Numbered from the stretch's first letter, positions 52,845 to 63,178 are shown. The stretch: DNA of 64,000 nt from Flavobacterium columnare NBRC 100251 = ATCC 23463 (GCF_002530675.1 NZ_PCMX01000002.1:43539-107538); one strand, 5' to 3'. Made by a program: numbers and translations. Notes: generated by a model from the sequence alone, not told the origin.

Positions 52845-53726
52845 CTATTTAGTCATTTGTTTTGTAAATGATTCTAAACGATTAGCCAAATCTTCATTTA
52901 CATTCACTAAAGGCAAACGTAATGTATTTTTGGATAATCCTAGCGTTTTAAATACTTCTTTAATTCCTGCCGGATTTCCTTGTTCAAAAATCATATCTAT
53001 GCTATCCATTAATGTATAATGCAATGCGTAAGCTTCATCTACGTTGCGTTTTAATCCTAGACGCACCATTTCTGAGAATTCTTTTGGAAAACCTTCACCT
53101 ATTACAGAAATAACCCCTGCCCCTCCTGCTAGTACCATAGGCAATGTTATCATATCATCTCCCGATATAACTAAAAAATGCTTAGGTAACAACTGAATTA
53201 ATTTCATAGCCTGTACGATATCTCCTGCTGCTTCTTTTATTCCTATTACATTTTTACATTCGTTAGCAATACGTAAAACTGTAGTTGGCAACATATTACT
53301 TGAAGTCCTACCTGGTACATTATATAAAATAACAGGAAGAGGTGAAGCATCTGCTATCATTTTAAAATGTTGAAAAATTCCTTCTTGTGTAGGTTTATTA
53401 TAATAAGGGGAAACCGACAAAATAGCTTTAAAAGGTGATAAATCACGAGTTTTTAATTCTTCTACCACTTTTAATGTATCATTCCCTCCTACTCCTAAAA
53501 CCAATGGCAATCTACCCGCGTTAGTTGTAACGATTGTATTTATTACAAGTTCTTTTTCTTCTGATGACAAAGTAGCTGATTCTGCTGTAGTACCTAATAT
53601 TACTAAATATTCTACTCCTCCATCAATAACATAATTGACAATTTTTGCTAACGCTTCAACATCTACTGAAAAATCTTTTTTAAAAGGCGTCACTAAAGCT
53701 ACACCCGTACCTATGAATGATTTCAT
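52845..53726 (-). CDS. dapA: 4-hydroxy-tetrahydrodipicolinate synthase
   Basis: Condenses aspartate semialdehyde with pyruvate on the route to lysine and meso-diaminopimelate. TIM barrel of 293 residues with GTTAESATL, the catalytic tyrosine in LYNVPGRT (Y about 135), and the Schiff-base lysine in GIKEAAGD (K about 163). It is co-oriented with the upstream DUF6913 gene, 4 bases apart. Confidence 0.95.
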   Translation of the reverse strand: MKSFIGTGVALVTPFKKDFSVDVEALAKIVNYVIDGGVEYLVILGTTAESATLSSEEKELVINTIVTTNAGRLPLVLGVGGNDTLKVVEELKTRDLSPFKAILSVSPYYNKPTQEGIFQHFKMIADASPLPVILYNVPGRTSSNMLPTTVLRIANECKNVIGIKEAAGDIVQAMKLIQLLPKHFLVISGDDMITLPMVLAGGAGVISVIGEGFPKEFSEMVRLGLKRNVDEAYALHYTLMDSIDMIFEQGNPAGIKEVFKTLGLSKNTLRLPLVNVNEDLANRLESFTKQMTK

Positions 53727-53730
53727 TTTA

Positions 53731-54249
53731 TTATATCCTATTTAAAATTTTCAAATATTTAACCAATTCTTGCACAAAAATTTTAAAATTTTGAGCATTT
53801 GTATTTATTATCAAATGATTTAGTCTTTTATCTACTGAGGAAAACCCTACCTTAAATAATGCTTTCGAGTTATGTGTAACTAATAACAAAGGTGCCTTTT
53901 CGACATCATAATAACTTATTAATAGATCAAAAGGGGTATACATAAACTCATTAACAAACGGAACCGAAAACTCTCCCTTCCAATTAATATCTTTAAAAGA
54001 AAAAGTTGGAAAAGTTAAATGTAGACTCTTCTCTAGTTTGTCTCTATAAACTAAAACCTTAATATTATCACGTTTAAAACCCTTATTTATTAATTCATTT
54101 ATCAATTCTTGTTCTTTAAAAGAATATGACTCATCTAATAAAATCCCTACTCTTTTAATGGAAGTAACTAACGGAGCCTCTTTTACAGGTTGTAAAGTAG
54201 AATTTAATTTTTTTTTTAACGATAATCCTTTTATATAGTTTATAAACAT
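53731..54249 (-). CDS. DUF6913 family protein
   Basis: A 172-residue cytosolic protein, in flavobacteria typically found upstream of dapA. It has an N-terminal basic stretch ([11 protein letters not shown]), then an alpha/beta core ([38 protein letters not shown]). The function is unknown. The gene is 4 bases from dapA, so the two are probably co-expressed. Confidence 0.7.
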   Translation of the reverse strand: MFINYIKGLSLKKKLNSTLQPVKEAPLVTSIKRVGILLDESYSFKEQELINELINKGFKRDNIKVLVYRDKLEKSLHLTFPTFSFKDINWKGEFSVPFVNEFMYTPFDLLISYYDVEKAPLLLVTHNSKALFKVGFSSVDKRLNHLIINTNAQNFKIFVQELVKYLKILNRI

Positions 54250-54350
54250 ATTATTTTTGTCGCCTTGTTTCTTTTGAAACGAATTAATGTTAACAAGCTT
54301 TACTCAGCATCTTAAATGCTAGGTAAAAGTATAAAAAAGAGTAGGAATAA

Positions 54351-55103
54351 ATGAAACATTTTGGTTTAATTTTAACGTTAATAACGTTTAGCTTTACTAC
54401 AAATGCACAAAATGTAGTAAAAGAAATTCATGGCAAACAAATTAAGGTAGAAGCTAGCGTAGGTAGCATTCAGGAATATGAAACCTTAATAGCTCCTTAC
54501 AGACAACAAATAAACAAAGATCTAGACAAAGTTTTAGCTTACAATCCTCAGTTACTTGACAAAACAAAAGGAACAAAATTCCAAAGTAATATTGGTGATT
54601 TATTTGCTGAAATTATTTTAGAAAGAAGTAGTCAAGTACTAAAAGAAAGAGAAAATAAAGTAGCTGATATTTCGGTATTAAATAGTGGAGGAATACGAAC
54701 TGTCATTCCATTAGGTAATGTTACTGCTAGAAACGCATTTGAAGTAATGCCTTTTGAAAATGCAGCTATGATTTTAGAAGTAAAAGGAGATGTTATTTTA
54801 GACTTTATCAACTTCTTTATTAAGGAAAAGAAACCACATCCTTTTGCTGGGATGAGTTTCACTATAAGCTCTGACAATAAACCTAAAGATATTAAAATAG
54901 GTAAAAATGATCTAGACTTAGAAAAAACTTATTACGTAGCAGCTAATGACTATTTAGCTAGTGGAGGTGATCGAATGGAGTTTTTCTTAAAAGCTACTCG
55001 TAAAATATCTATTGATTATAAATTAAGAGATATGCTAATTGACTATTTTGATTCAGTAGATATTGTAAAAGTTCCACAAATTACTAAAGTTACTCAAGAA
55101 TAA
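54351..55103 (+). CDS. 5'-nucleotidase C-terminal domain protein (secreted)
   Basis: A 250-residue exported protein: signal peptide MKHFGLILTLITFSFTTNA and then a stand-alone 5_nucleotid_C domain. Typical substrate-binding motifs are SNIGDLFAEII, LNSGGIRTVIPLGNVTARNAFEVMPF and YYVAANDYLASGGDRMEFF. This domain normally forms the C-terminal half of UshA-type enzymes and binds the nucleoside; here it is a separate polypeptide, partnered with the metallophosphatase encoded 19 bases downstream. Confidence 0.88.
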   Translation: MKHFGLILTLITFSFTTNAQNVVKEIHGKQIKVEASVGSIQEYETLIAPYRQQINKDLDKVLAYNPQLLDKTKGTKFQSNIGDLFAEIILERSSQVLKERENKVADISVLNSGGIRTVIPLGNVTARNAFEVMPFENAAMILEVKGDVILDFINFFIKEKKPHPFAGMSFTISSDNKPKDIKIGKNDLDLEKTYYVAANDYLASGGDRMEFFLKATRKISIDYKLRDMLIDYFDSVDIVKVPQITKVTQE

Positions 55104-55122
55104 CACTTAAAGAAAAGAGATT

Positions 55123-56043
55123 ATGAAAAGAAGAGATTTTTTAAAAAATACGGTTGCTAGTTCTGCTTTATTAGGACTAGGAGGTTTATCTTTAAGTAGC
55201 TTTAATACAGCTGGTTCTTTACGAAAACTTACCATTTTACATACTAATGACACACATAGTCAAATAGATCCTTTCCCAGAAGGACATCCTAAAAACCCTA
55301 ACTTAGGAGGTGTTGCTAGAAGAGCAGCACTTATTAGTCAAATTCGAAAAGAAGAAGACAACGTACTGCTACTAGATGCGGGCGATATCTTTCAAGGCAC
55401 CCCCTATTTTAACTACTACGGCGGGGAGATTGAATTTAAAGTTATGAGCATGATGAAATATGACCTTGCTACAATAGGTAATCATGACTTCGACAATGGT
55501 ATTACAGGATTGTATGGGCAATTACCTAACGCTTCTTTTGAGTTTGTTTGTGCTAATTATGATTTTAAAAATACTATCTTAGATACTCATATCAAACCTT
55601 ATAAAATTTTTGAAAAAGCAGGAATTAAAATAGGAATATTTGGTTTAGGAGTAGAACTATATGGCTTGGTAGATCCTAGATATTATAAAGAAACTAAATA
55701 TCTAGATCCAGTAGAAATTGCAAATGATATAACAAAAAAACTAAAAGAGGTTGAAAAATGTGATTTAATCATTTGTTTATCCCATTTAGGTTTTGAGTAT
55801 AAAAATGAACCAGAAAGAATTTCAGATATCAACTTAGCAAAAAAAACCAAGAATATTGATCTAATTATTGGAGGTCATACGCATACTTTCTTAGATAAAC
55901 CTGTAATTGAAAGAAATTTAGATGACAAAGAAGTTCTAATTAATCAAGTAGGGGCCTATGGTATTAATTTGGGGCGTATTGATTTTTATATAGACGATCA
56001 AAAAAACATAGCTCCTGGAACAGGAAGAAAAATTGTTATATAA
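55123..56043 (+). CDS. Metallophosphatase (5'-nucleotidase catalytic domain)
   Basis: A 306-residue metallophosphoesterase corresponding to the N-terminal half of UshA. Metal ligands are visible in ILHTNDTHSQID, LLDAGDIFQGTPYFNYY, IGNHDFDNG, CLSHLGF and GGHTHTF. The start has a twin-arginine-like motif (MKRRDFLKNTVASSALLGLGG), suggesting Tat export, which fits a protein folded with metals in the cytoplasm. With the preceding gene it forms a two-subunit 5'-nucleotidase. Confidence 0.9.
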   Translation: MKRRDFLKNTVASSALLGLGGLSLSSFNTAGSLRKLTILHTNDTHSQIDPFPEGHPKNPNLGGVARRAALISQIRKEEDNVLLLDAGDIFQGTPYFNYYGGEIEFKVMSMMKYDLATIGNHDFDNGITGLYGQLPNASFEFVCANYDFKNTILDTHIKPYKIFEKAGIKIGIFGLGVELYGLVDPRYYKETKYLDPVEIANDITKKLKEVEKCDLIICLSHLGFEYKNEPERISDINLAKKTKNIDLIIGGHTHTFLDKPVIERNLDDKEVLINQVGAYGINLGRIDFYIDDQKNIAPGTGRKIVI

Positions 56044-56101
56044 ATAACTACAAAAAGACACTTTTGTTTTTTTTAAAAAATAACAAACTTATTCTTAAAT
56101 A

Positions 56102-56139
56102 AACCCCGTTTTTGAACATAAATAATCAAAAATGGGGTT
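56102..56139 (+). terminator. Terminator of the 5'-nucleotidase operon
   Basis: AACCCCGTTTTTG at 56102-56114 pairs with CAAAAATGGGGTT at 56127-56139 (one mismatch near the middle). Confidence 0.7.
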
Positions 56140-56179
56140 GTATCTTTAAGAAAATTTCCTATAACAAAAGATAAAACAA

Positions 56180-57319
56180 TTACAAAATATTTTCTTTTGA
56201 ATTAATGATTTCTTTATAAATATTTTCATAAATAGGCACTATATTTTCTACAGAAAACAATTTGGCCGTTTCAAAAGCTTTCCTTTTGAATTCGTTTAGT
56301 ATATCATCGTTTGAAAGAATTTTAAGGGCATTTTGAGCCATATCATCTACATCGCCTACCGAGCTTAAAAAGCCTGAAACACCATTTATATTAACTTCAG
56401 GCAAACCACCCGAATTACTTGATATAACAGGTACTTTATTAGCCATGGCTTCTAGTGCTGCCAATCCAAAGCTTTCTGTATCAGAAGGCAATAAAAACAG
56501 ATCTGAATAACATAAGATCTGACTAATTTCATGACTGTTTCCAAAGAAAATAACTTTTTCTTCAATACCTAATTCTCTACAAAGCCATTCTGCTTTTTCT
56601 TTTTCAGGTCCATCACCCACCATCATTAGTTTAGCAGGTATTTTTTCTTGTATCTTAAAAAAGACTTTAACTACATCTGGTATCTTTTTAACCTTTCTAA
56701 AATTACTAATATGGGTAATTATTTTCTCTTCTGGCGTAGCCATTACAGACCTTTTACAAATTAGATTGTGAGCCTCTGTTTCTTCTATTTCTATAAAATT
56801 AGGAACTACTTTTATTTCCTTAGTTACATCAAAATATTTTAGTGTATCTTCTTTTAAGCTTTTTGAAACAGATGTTACTACATCTGACTTATTGATACTA
56901 AAAGTAACTGCTGGTTTATAATAAGGATGATTTCCAACTAACGTTATATCTGTACCATGCAATGTAGTAACCATTGGTAGATTAATTCCCTCTTCTTTTA
57001 AAATTTGTTTAGCCATATAACCTGCATAAGCATGAGGTATGGCATAATGCACATGCAATACATCTATTTTATAGAGTTTTACCATATCTACTAATTTACT
57101 CGAAAGAGCTAATTCATAGGGTTGGTAATGAAATAATGGATATTCAGGAACGTTTACTTCATGATAATGTACATTGTGACTCAAAAGAGCTAAACGCACG
57201 GGTTGACGATAGGTAATAAAATGAATTTCATGACCTCGACGAGCCAGCTCTAAACCTAATTCTGTTGCTACTACACCGCTACCTCCAAATGTTGGATAAC
57301 AAACTATTGCTATTTTCAT
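56180..57319 (-). CDS. bshA: N-acetyl-alpha-D-glucosaminyl L-malate synthase BshA
   Basis: First enzyme of bacillithiol synthesis, joining UDP-GlcNAc and L-malate. GT4-family protein of 379 residues: MKIAIVCYPTFGGSGVVATELG at the N-terminus is characteristic of BshA, followed by HVHYAIPHAYAG, THISNFRKVK and the C-terminal nucleotide motif PSDTESFGLAALEAMANKVPV. It indicates that this organism uses bacillithiol as a thiol buffer, as many Bacteroidota do. It is monocistronic here; bshB and bshC are not in the window. Confidence 0.93.
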   Translation of the reverse strand: MKIAIVCYPTFGGSGVVATELGLELARRGHEIHFITYRQPVRLALLSHNVHYHEVNVPEYPLFHYQPYELALSSKLVDMVKLYKIDVLHVHYAIPHAYAGYMAKQILKEEGINLPMVTTLHGTDITLVGNHPYYKPAVTFSINKSDVVTSVSKSLKEDTLKYFDVTKEIKVVPNFIEIEETEAHNLICKRSVMATPEEKIITHISNFRKVKKIPDVVKVFFKIQEKIPAKLMMVGDGPEKEKAEWLCRELGIEEKVIFFGNSHEISQILCYSDLFLLPSDTESFGLAALEAMANKVPVISSNSGGLPEVNINGVSGFLSSVGDVDDMAQNALKILSNDDILNEFKRKAFETAKLFSVENIVPIYENIYKEIINSKENIL

Positions 57320-57430
57320 AAATAATGAAAAATATTATTATTTTAAAAATCACTCTACTCTTTTAGCTAATCTTTATATTTTTAAAAAACAAATAAGAGT
57401 AGATTTTTTTTTAAAAAAAATTATTAAAAA

Positions 57431-57465
57431 AAATTCGCAAAGTAAATTTATTACTTTACGAATTT
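57431..57465 (-). terminator. Terminator of the GH3/serine hydrolase gene
   Basis: AAATTCGCAAAGTAA pairs with TTACTTTACGAATTT around a short loop (one bulge), with a run of A on the left that makes a U-tract for the minus strand. Confidence 0.65.
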
Positions 57466-57511
57466 ACTATATTCTAAAAATTTAAAAACTAGTTTCACTA
57501 AATAGTACCGA

Positions 57512-60500
57512 TTAATCAAGAATTGAATCATAAATAATTTGCTGAATTTTTTCTCTTGTGTTTTCTTTTGCAAGTCTATTTGGTGCATTACTATCTGGAA
57601 AGGTTCTATTGGATAAGAATATATAAATAAGTTCTTTTTCTGGATCAGCCCAAGTCATTGTTCCTGTAAAGCCTGTATGTCCAAAACTAGTTATTGATGC
57701 ACACCCACAAGTAGGGCTTTCCCCTTTTAACTGAGGTTTATCAAACCCTATTCCTCTTCTATTTCCTTCAGTACAAAAATAACAAGTATTAAAATCGTCC
57801 ATTGTTTTAGAAGAAAAAAATTGAATTCCTCCATAATTACCTTTATTCAAGTAAAGCTGCATCATTTTTGCAATGTCACTTGCATTTGAAAACAACCCCG
57901 CATGGCCTGCTACTCCTCCTTGCATAGCCGCAGCCATATCGTGTACATATCCTTGAATTATATCCTGACGAAAATAACTATCTCTTTCTGTGGGTGGGAT
58001 TTGATCTATTTCTATTTTTTTCAAAGGATTATACATTGTATAATTCATTCCCATTTTTGAAAAGAAATTTTCATTAGCCAATTTATCTAAGGTAGTATTA
58101 TGATGCGTTTCTAAATATTCTTTTAATAAAATAAAGGTAAAATCGCTGTATTTATATTCTTTTTTAGGTAATAACGGACTTTTTAATATCTTAGATATAA
58201 TTGAATCTTTGTAATTATCTACTAAAAATAAATTTTCAGATACTTGCGTTGTAAAACCTTCTGTTGCCGTTTTACGATATAATTTTTCTGATGGTTTCTT
58301 AGTAATCGAATCAATTGTTTGTTTATAGAAAGGTTCCCAAGGTTTTAATCGTGCATAGTGTGACAGCAAATCTTTAAAAAAAATAGAATCTTTGTTTGTT
58401 CCTCTTGCTTTAGGAAGCATTTCGCCTAAACGGGTTTCTAAATTTATCTTTCCTTTATCATAATCAATCATTACATTGGGTAAAGTACCTATAATTTTAG
58501 ATAAAGATGCAATATCGTAAACATCTGTATTTTTAACCTTTGAATCTTGTTCATAGGTGTGATAACCGAATGATTTATGATAAATTATTTTTCCTTTTCT
58601 TGCAACTAAAACTTGTGCTCCAGGTGTTATTTTATCATCAATTGCTTTTTTAACTATATCATCAATTTCTTTTAATTTATTAAAACTCATCCCTACTCCT
58701 TCTGGGGAAGAAAAGCCTAATCTATTAATTTTTTCGGTAGATAGTCCTTCTCCTACCTTAAAATGTTCTTTAATAGAAACAGGTAATTTACCTTTTGATT
58801 CTATTGCTCCAAAAATTAATTCAGCTGAAATAGTTTGTGGTATATCCCCATTTTGGTAGCTAACTATTAGTCCTTTTATATTGTCAAAGGATTTAATTTT
58901 AAGTAACGTGTATGGTTTTACGAAAACATCTAGAATTACATGGTTTTGAGCTGCTATTTTTTCTAACCAAAGTAGATCCTTTTCAGAAAAATCATGCTTA
59001 CGCCATGCTTTATCCGACTTATGATATCCTATAATTACCGTATTAAATTCCTTTAAATTAACCAAAAGGGTATCTAGATTTTTTTCTTCCATTTCTTGTA
59101 CTTCGGCATATTTTTTTAATGAGTTCAAAAAAACGGCACCTGAATCATCGCCAAGTTTTACGTAGGCTATTTTAGCTTTAGTCAAATCTTTTATAGGCAA
59201 TAGAGACTGTTCATTTTTTAAAACCGTAATTGCATTTTCATATAATTCATATTGCAATTTATTACCTTCTGGAGCATTTAAATCATTAGACAAACCTGTT
59301 AGATCTACAGGCTTATACTGATGTAATCCTGCTTTATATTTATAACTTAAAATCTTTTTTACGGAATGTTCAATACGATCGTCTGTAATTATTTTATCGT
59401 TATAAGCTTGTGTAAATTTAGTAATGGCTGCTGGAACATCTTCTGCAAATAACATAATATCATTACCAGCTAAAAAGGCTTCTAAATCTATATCGCCTGG
59501 TTTTTTAAAACTACTTGCTCCTTTCATATTAAGAGCATCTGTAAAAATCAACCCTTTAAAGTCTAATTCTTTCTTTAAAATATTTGTTACTATATTATAA
59601 GAAGTAGAAGAAGGATAATTTTGACGTTCTTCTAAACTTGGCACATTTAAATGAGCTACCATAACAGAAGATAATCCCAAGTTGAACATTTTTTTATAAG
59701 GGTATAATTCAACTGAGTCTATGCGTTCTTTTGTAAAGTTTACGACGGGCAAGGTGTGATGAGAATCTGTTTCTGTATCACCATGCCCTGGAAAATGTTT
59801 CCCTGTAGCAAATACGCCTTGATTTTGGATCCCTTTCATTAAGGCTACTGCTCGCTTGGTTACCTCTTCTTTATTTTCACCAAAAGAGCGATTTCCTATA
59901 ATGGGGTTGTTAGGATTTGTATTAATATCAATTACAGGAGCAAAATTAAACTGCAATCCCATTCTTTTGGTTTCCTTAGCCATTCTTTCTCCTAATTGTT
60001 CTATTAGTTTCATATCTTGAACAGCACCTAAAGTCATATTCCAAGGATAAGCATAAGTAGAATCTAATCGCATACTAAGTCCCCACTCTGCATCATTACC
60101 TACAAAAAGGGGTATTTTAGAATTCGCTTGAAAACGATTTGTTAGTTTTGCTTGACGCAATGGACCTCCTTGAAAGAAAATTAGTCCTCCTATTTTATAA
60201 TTCTTTATAAGTTTATCTAATGCGTTAAAATGAACTGTATCTTTATTAGAATACGCTGCAACCATAAAAAGTTGTCCTAATTTTTCTTCAAAACTTAACG
60301 AATTATAGATACTATCAACCCATTGACGTTCTCCTGCCAATTCGTTAAATAGATTGAATCCTTCTTTAGTAGGATCTATAAATTTTTGAATTACAGGTAT
60401 ATTTTTTGTTTCTGCCATAATAGTCTCTTGCCTTTTACGATTTTTTATAACCGCGCATTGCATCATTAATAAGGCTATTACAGAAAAAAATAAGTATTTA

Positions 60501-60517
60501 AAAATAGAAAACTTCAT
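57512..60517 (-). CDS. GH3 beta-N-acetylhexosaminidase fused to a beta-lactamase-like serine hydrolase
   Basis: A 1001-residue lipoprotein (lipobox near LLMMQC, Cys about 21). Residues about 60-400 are a NagZ-like GH3 domain: GKHFPGHGDTETDSHH gives the His/Asp catalytic dyad, and IFTDALNMKGA carries the nucleophile Asp. A GH3 C-terminal domain follows to about 610. The last 380 residues are a class C beta-lactamase/DD-peptidase-like domain with SLSK, YSDFTF and HTGFTGT motifs. Together it could remove GlcNAc and act on peptides or D-Ala linkages in peptidoglycan turnover. The fusion is known in Bacteroidota; substrate not shown. Confidence 0.9.
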   Translation of the reverse strand: MKFSIFKYLFFSVIALLMMQCAVIKNRKRQETIMAETKNIPVIQKFIDPTKEGFNLFNELAGERQWVDSIYNSLSFEEKLGQLFMVAAYSNKDTVHFNALDKLIKNYKIGGLIFFQGGPLRQAKLTNRFQANSKIPLFVGNDAEWGLSMRLDSTYAYPWNMTLGAVQDMKLIEQLGERMAKETKRMGLQFNFAPVIDINTNPNNPIIGNRSFGENKEEVTKRAVALMKGIQNQGVFATGKHFPGHGDTETDSHHTLPVVNFTKERIDSVELYPYKKMFNLGLSSVMVAHLNVPSLEERQNYPSSTSYNIVTNILKKELDFKGLIFTDALNMKGASSFKKPGDIDLEAFLAGNDIMLFAEDVPAAITKFTQAYNDKIITDDRIEHSVKKILSYKYKAGLHQYKPVDLTGLSNDLNAPEGNKLQYELYENAITVLKNEQSLLPIKDLTKAKIAYVKLGDDSGAVFLNSLKKYAEVQEMEEKNLDTLLVNLKEFNTVIIGYHKSDKAWRKHDFSEKDLLWLEKIAAQNHVILDVFVKPYTLLKIKSFDNIKGLIVSYQNGDIPQTISAELIFGAIESKGKLPVSIKEHFKVGEGLSTEKINRLGFSSPEGVGMSFNKLKEIDDIVKKAIDDKITPGAQVLVARKGKIIYHKSFGYHTYEQDSKVKNTDVYDIASLSKIIGTLPNVMIDYDKGKINLETRLGEMLPKARGTNKDSIFFKDLLSHYARLKPWEPFYKQTIDSITKKPSEKLYRKTATEGFTTQVSENLFLVDNYKDSIISKILKSPLLPKKEYKYSDFTFILLKEYLETHHNTTLDKLANENFFSKMGMNYTMYNPLKKIEIDQIPPTERDSYFRQDIIQGYVHDMAAAMQGGVAGHAGLFSNASDIAKMMQLYLNKGNYGGIQFFSSKTMDDFNTCYFCTEGNRRGIGFDKPQLKGESPTCGCASITSFGHTGFTGTMTWADPEKELIYIFLSNRTFPDSNAPNRLAKENTREKIQQIIYDSILD

Positions 60518-60526
60518 GTTTATTGA

Positions 60527-61009
60527 TTAAAAAAAGCGGCTATGCCAGCTTTCATTTGCAGGAACTTCCCAAGAATCATTCAGTTCCTCTATAGTATTAA
60601 CTAAATTATTAAAAACAATGGTAGACGCTGAAACTGCTTTTTCTTTAGCCATTTTCTTGAAATCTATTAATGATTTATGCGCTATAAAATCCCCATTTTT
60701 AAAAGTAACGTTCATTTTATCCAACAAATCAATGTCATATTTTTTTTCTAATTGCTGAATAAATTGTACTGAACTATCAATTGAACACCCTGTAGGTGCT
60801 TGTACATCAGCATTCACTGCTAAAATAACGAAACGATTATATCTAATATCAAATGATGCTTCTAAAGAAGCACCATGAGCTGACCAATCATCAATAAAGT
60901 TTTGTACATGAGCGGCTATTTCTTCCACTTCGACATCACTTAATTTTCGGTTGGATTGGTAAATCCAAACACGTGAATCAAGTGGCATATTTTCAAAAGG
61001 TATATACAT
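60527..61009 (-). CDS. Conserved flavobacterial protein of unknown function
   Basis: About 160 residues from ATG 61009 (MYIPFENMPLDSRVWIYQSN); an upstream TTG would overlap the previous gene. It often carries the name ABC transporter ATPase in databases, but there is no Walker A, signature motif or other ABC feature. It is a compact alpha/beta protein with DDWSAHGASLEASFDIRYN and a QAPTGCSID segment whose Cys resembles an active-site position. The conserved placement after Fe-S oxidoreductase genes suggests a linked but unknown role. Confidence 0.65.
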   Translation of the reverse strand: MYIPFENMPLDSRVWIYQSNRKLSDVEVEEIAAHVQNFIDDWSAHGASLEASFDIRYNRFVILAVNADVQAPTGCSIDSSVQFIQQLEKKYDIDLLDKMNVTFKNGDFIAHKSLIDFKKMAKEKAVSASTIVFNNLVNTIEELNDSWEVPANESWHSRFF

Positions 61010-61016
61010 CTTAATA

Positions 61017-61808
61017 TTATAAATCTTGGGCGTTAGCAATTAATTCTGCTACATCCAGTACTTTTACATCATGTTCGCGATGTTTTGCTTTAGTACCATC
61101 TGTTAGCATTGTATTACAAAAAGGACATCCAGCAGCTATGATATCTACCTTAGTTGCTAATGCGTCTTCTGTACGCTCAACGTTAATGTCTTTATCTCCG
61201 TTTTCAGGTTCTTTAAACATTTGTGCTCCTCCTGCTCCACAACATAATCCGTTAGCCTTAGAACGTTTCATTTCAACGAGTTCTGCATCTAACTTTTGAA
61301 TTAGGTCACGAGGTGCTTCATATATTTTATTAGCACGTCCTAAATAGCACGGGTCGTGGAATGTTATTTTTTTCCCTTTAAACTGACCTCCTTCAATCGT
61401 CAAGCGCCCTCCGTCTAATAGTTCTTTTAAAAATTCGGTATGATGCACTACTTCAAACTCCCCTCCTAATTCTGGATATTCGTTTTTTAGAGTATTAAAA
61501 CAATGAGGACAAGCCGTTACAATTTTTTTTGTTTCATAAGCCTTTAGAACTTCAATATTCATAAAAGCTTGCATTTGAAACAAAAATTCGTTTCCTGCAC
61601 GCTTTGCAGGATCTCCTGTACAAGCTTCTTCGGTTCCTAAAACCGCAAATTCAACGCTTGCTTTATTTAAAATTTTAACAAATGCTTTTGTTATCTTTTT
61701 AGCTCTATCATCAAAACTTCCTGCACATCCTACCCAGAATAAAACTTCTGGCTGTTTCCCTTGAGCTAACATTTCTGCCATTGTAGGCACTATTAAATTT
61801 TCTGACAT
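61017..61808 (-). CDS. (Fe-S)-binding CCG-domain protein (HdrB/LutA-like)
   Basis: A 263-residue protein with two cysteine-rich CCG domains: an early WVGCAGSFD with CPHCFNTLKNEYP, and DPCYLGR with LCCGAGGAQMF and CPFCNTML later. Such domains bind a noncubane or [4Fe-4S] cluster and occur in HdrB, GlpC and LutA oxidoreductases. It works with the membrane Fe-S protein encoded 35 bases upstream. Electron donor and acceptor are unknown. Confidence 0.88.
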   Translation of the reverse strand: MSENLIVPTMAEMLAQGKQPEVLFWVGCAGSFDDRAKKITKAFVKILNKASVEFAVLGTEEACTGDPAKRAGNEFLFQMQAFMNIEVLKAYETKKIVTACPHCFNTLKNEYPELGGEFEVVHHTEFLKELLDGGRLTIEGGQFKGKKITFHDPCYLGRANKIYEAPRDLIQKLDAELVEMKRSKANGLCCGAGGAQMFKEPENGDKDINVERTEDALATKVDIIAAGCPFCNTMLTDGTKAKHREHDVKVLDVAELIANAQDL

Positions 61809-61843
61809 AACTCTCTATATTGATTTGTCTGCAATTTCAACTA

Positions 61844-63178
61844 TTAATTTTCGTCTTTCCAATTCAAACGATCCATCTGACTATATTGCCAAGGTGCACT
61901 ATTGTTTTCAATATTGGTCATCATGGCATTTAAAGACTGAGGTGCTGCGCTTTGCTCCATTACTAAATAGCGACGCATATCCATGATTATCGAAAGAGGA
62001 CTTATATTAACGGGACATTCTTCTACACAAGCATTACATGAAGTACAAGCCCAAAGTTCTTCTTGTGTAATATAGTCATTTAATAACGTTTTTCCATCTT
62101 CTACAAATACCCCTTTATTTTTATTTATATTATCTCCCACTTCTGTTAAACGATCGCGTGTATCCATCATAATTTTACGAGGAGATAATTTTTTACCTGT
62201 CTGATTGGCTGGGCAAGAAGATGTACAACGTCCACATTCAGTACATGTATAAGCGTTTAACAATTGAACCCAATTTAAATCTGTAACATCCGAAGCTCCA
62301 AACTTACTTGGTACTGCATCTGCTGGTGCTGCCGCATAAGGATCAGCATTTGGATCCATCATTAATTTCACTTCATTGGTAACACTTTCTAAATTATCAA
62401 ACTTTCCTAAAGGGTTCAAATCTGCAAAAAATGTATTTGGAAAAGCTAGAATAATATGTAAATGTTTAGAATAGTATAGGTAATTTAAGAAAACCATTAC
62501 CATCATAAAATGTCCCCACCAGCCTATTCTTTCCAAAATATGTAAGGTTCCCTCACTCAAACTTCCAAAAAAAGCAGGCCCTAAATACTGAGATACAGTA
62601 AACCCAAACGATCCTTGTCCTTCAAAGTGTGATTTACCCATTGTATATAACACTTGATCCGTTCCATTCATAGTGAAAATACAAGATACTAATACAATTT
62701 CCATTATCAGGATTAAGTTTGCATCTTTTTTAGGCCATCCTAACAATTCGGTCTTATTTAAACGAGGTAATTTAAGTAAATTTCTTCTCATTAAAAAAGC
62801 AACAGTAGCCACTAATGCGGTAACTGATAAAATTTCGATAAAACTGATTAAAAAAGTATAAAAACCACCTAAAGCTGGTTTAAAAAAACGATGAGTTCCA
62901 AAAATACCATCAATAAAAATTTCGACTAATTCTATTTGAGTAATTATAAAAGCTGAATACAATACAAAATGCAAAACTGCAGGTATTGGACGTGTAAACA
63001 TCTTTTTCTGACCAAATGCTACTAAGAGCATATTTTTCCAACGATCTGATGAACGATCTGATCGATTAATATCTTTTCCTAACTTTATATTACGAATGAT
63101 TTTTTTTACATTTTTTGCAAAAAATCCTATTCCAACACCAAGAATAATTAGAAAAAATAAACTGCTTAAATAATTCAT
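61844..63178 (-). CDS. Membrane (Fe-S)-binding protein with two 4Fe-4S clusters
   Basis: A 444-residue inner-membrane protein. About six membrane helices in residues 1-260 include paired histidines compatible with haem b (NarI-like). The cytosolic end has CTECGRCTSSCPANQTGKK and CTSCNACVEECPVNISP, two 4Fe-4S motifs near residues 315 and 375. With the CCG protein it forms an HdrDE/GlpC-like quinone-linked oxidoreductase module. The substrate cannot be told from sequence. Confidence 0.88.
   Translation of the reverse strand: MNYLSSLFFLIILGVGIGFFAKNVKKIIRNIKLGKDINRSDRSSDRWKNMLLVAFGQKKMFTRPIPAVLHFVLYSAFIITQIELVEIFIDGIFGTHRFFKPALGGFYTFLISFIEILSVTALVATVAFLMRRNLLKLPRLNKTELLGWPKKDANLILIMEIVLVSCIFTMNGTDQVLYTMGKSHFEGQGSFGFTVSQYLGPAFFGSLSEGTLHILERIGWWGHFMMVMVFLNYLYYSKHLHIILAFPNTFFADLNPLGKFDNLESVTNEVKLMMDPNADPYAAAPADAVPSKFGASDVTDLNWVQLLNAYTCTECGRCTSSCPANQTGKKLSPRKIMMDTRDRLTEVGDNINKNKGVFVEDGKTLLNDYITQEELWACTSCNACVEECPVNISPLSIIMDMRRYLVMEQSAAPQSLNAMMTNIENNSAPWQYSQMDRLNWKDEN

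Noticed and set aside
60527..61009. ABC transporter ATPase
   Set aside because: Despite the usual database name there is no P-loop, signature motif or Walker B in the sequence.
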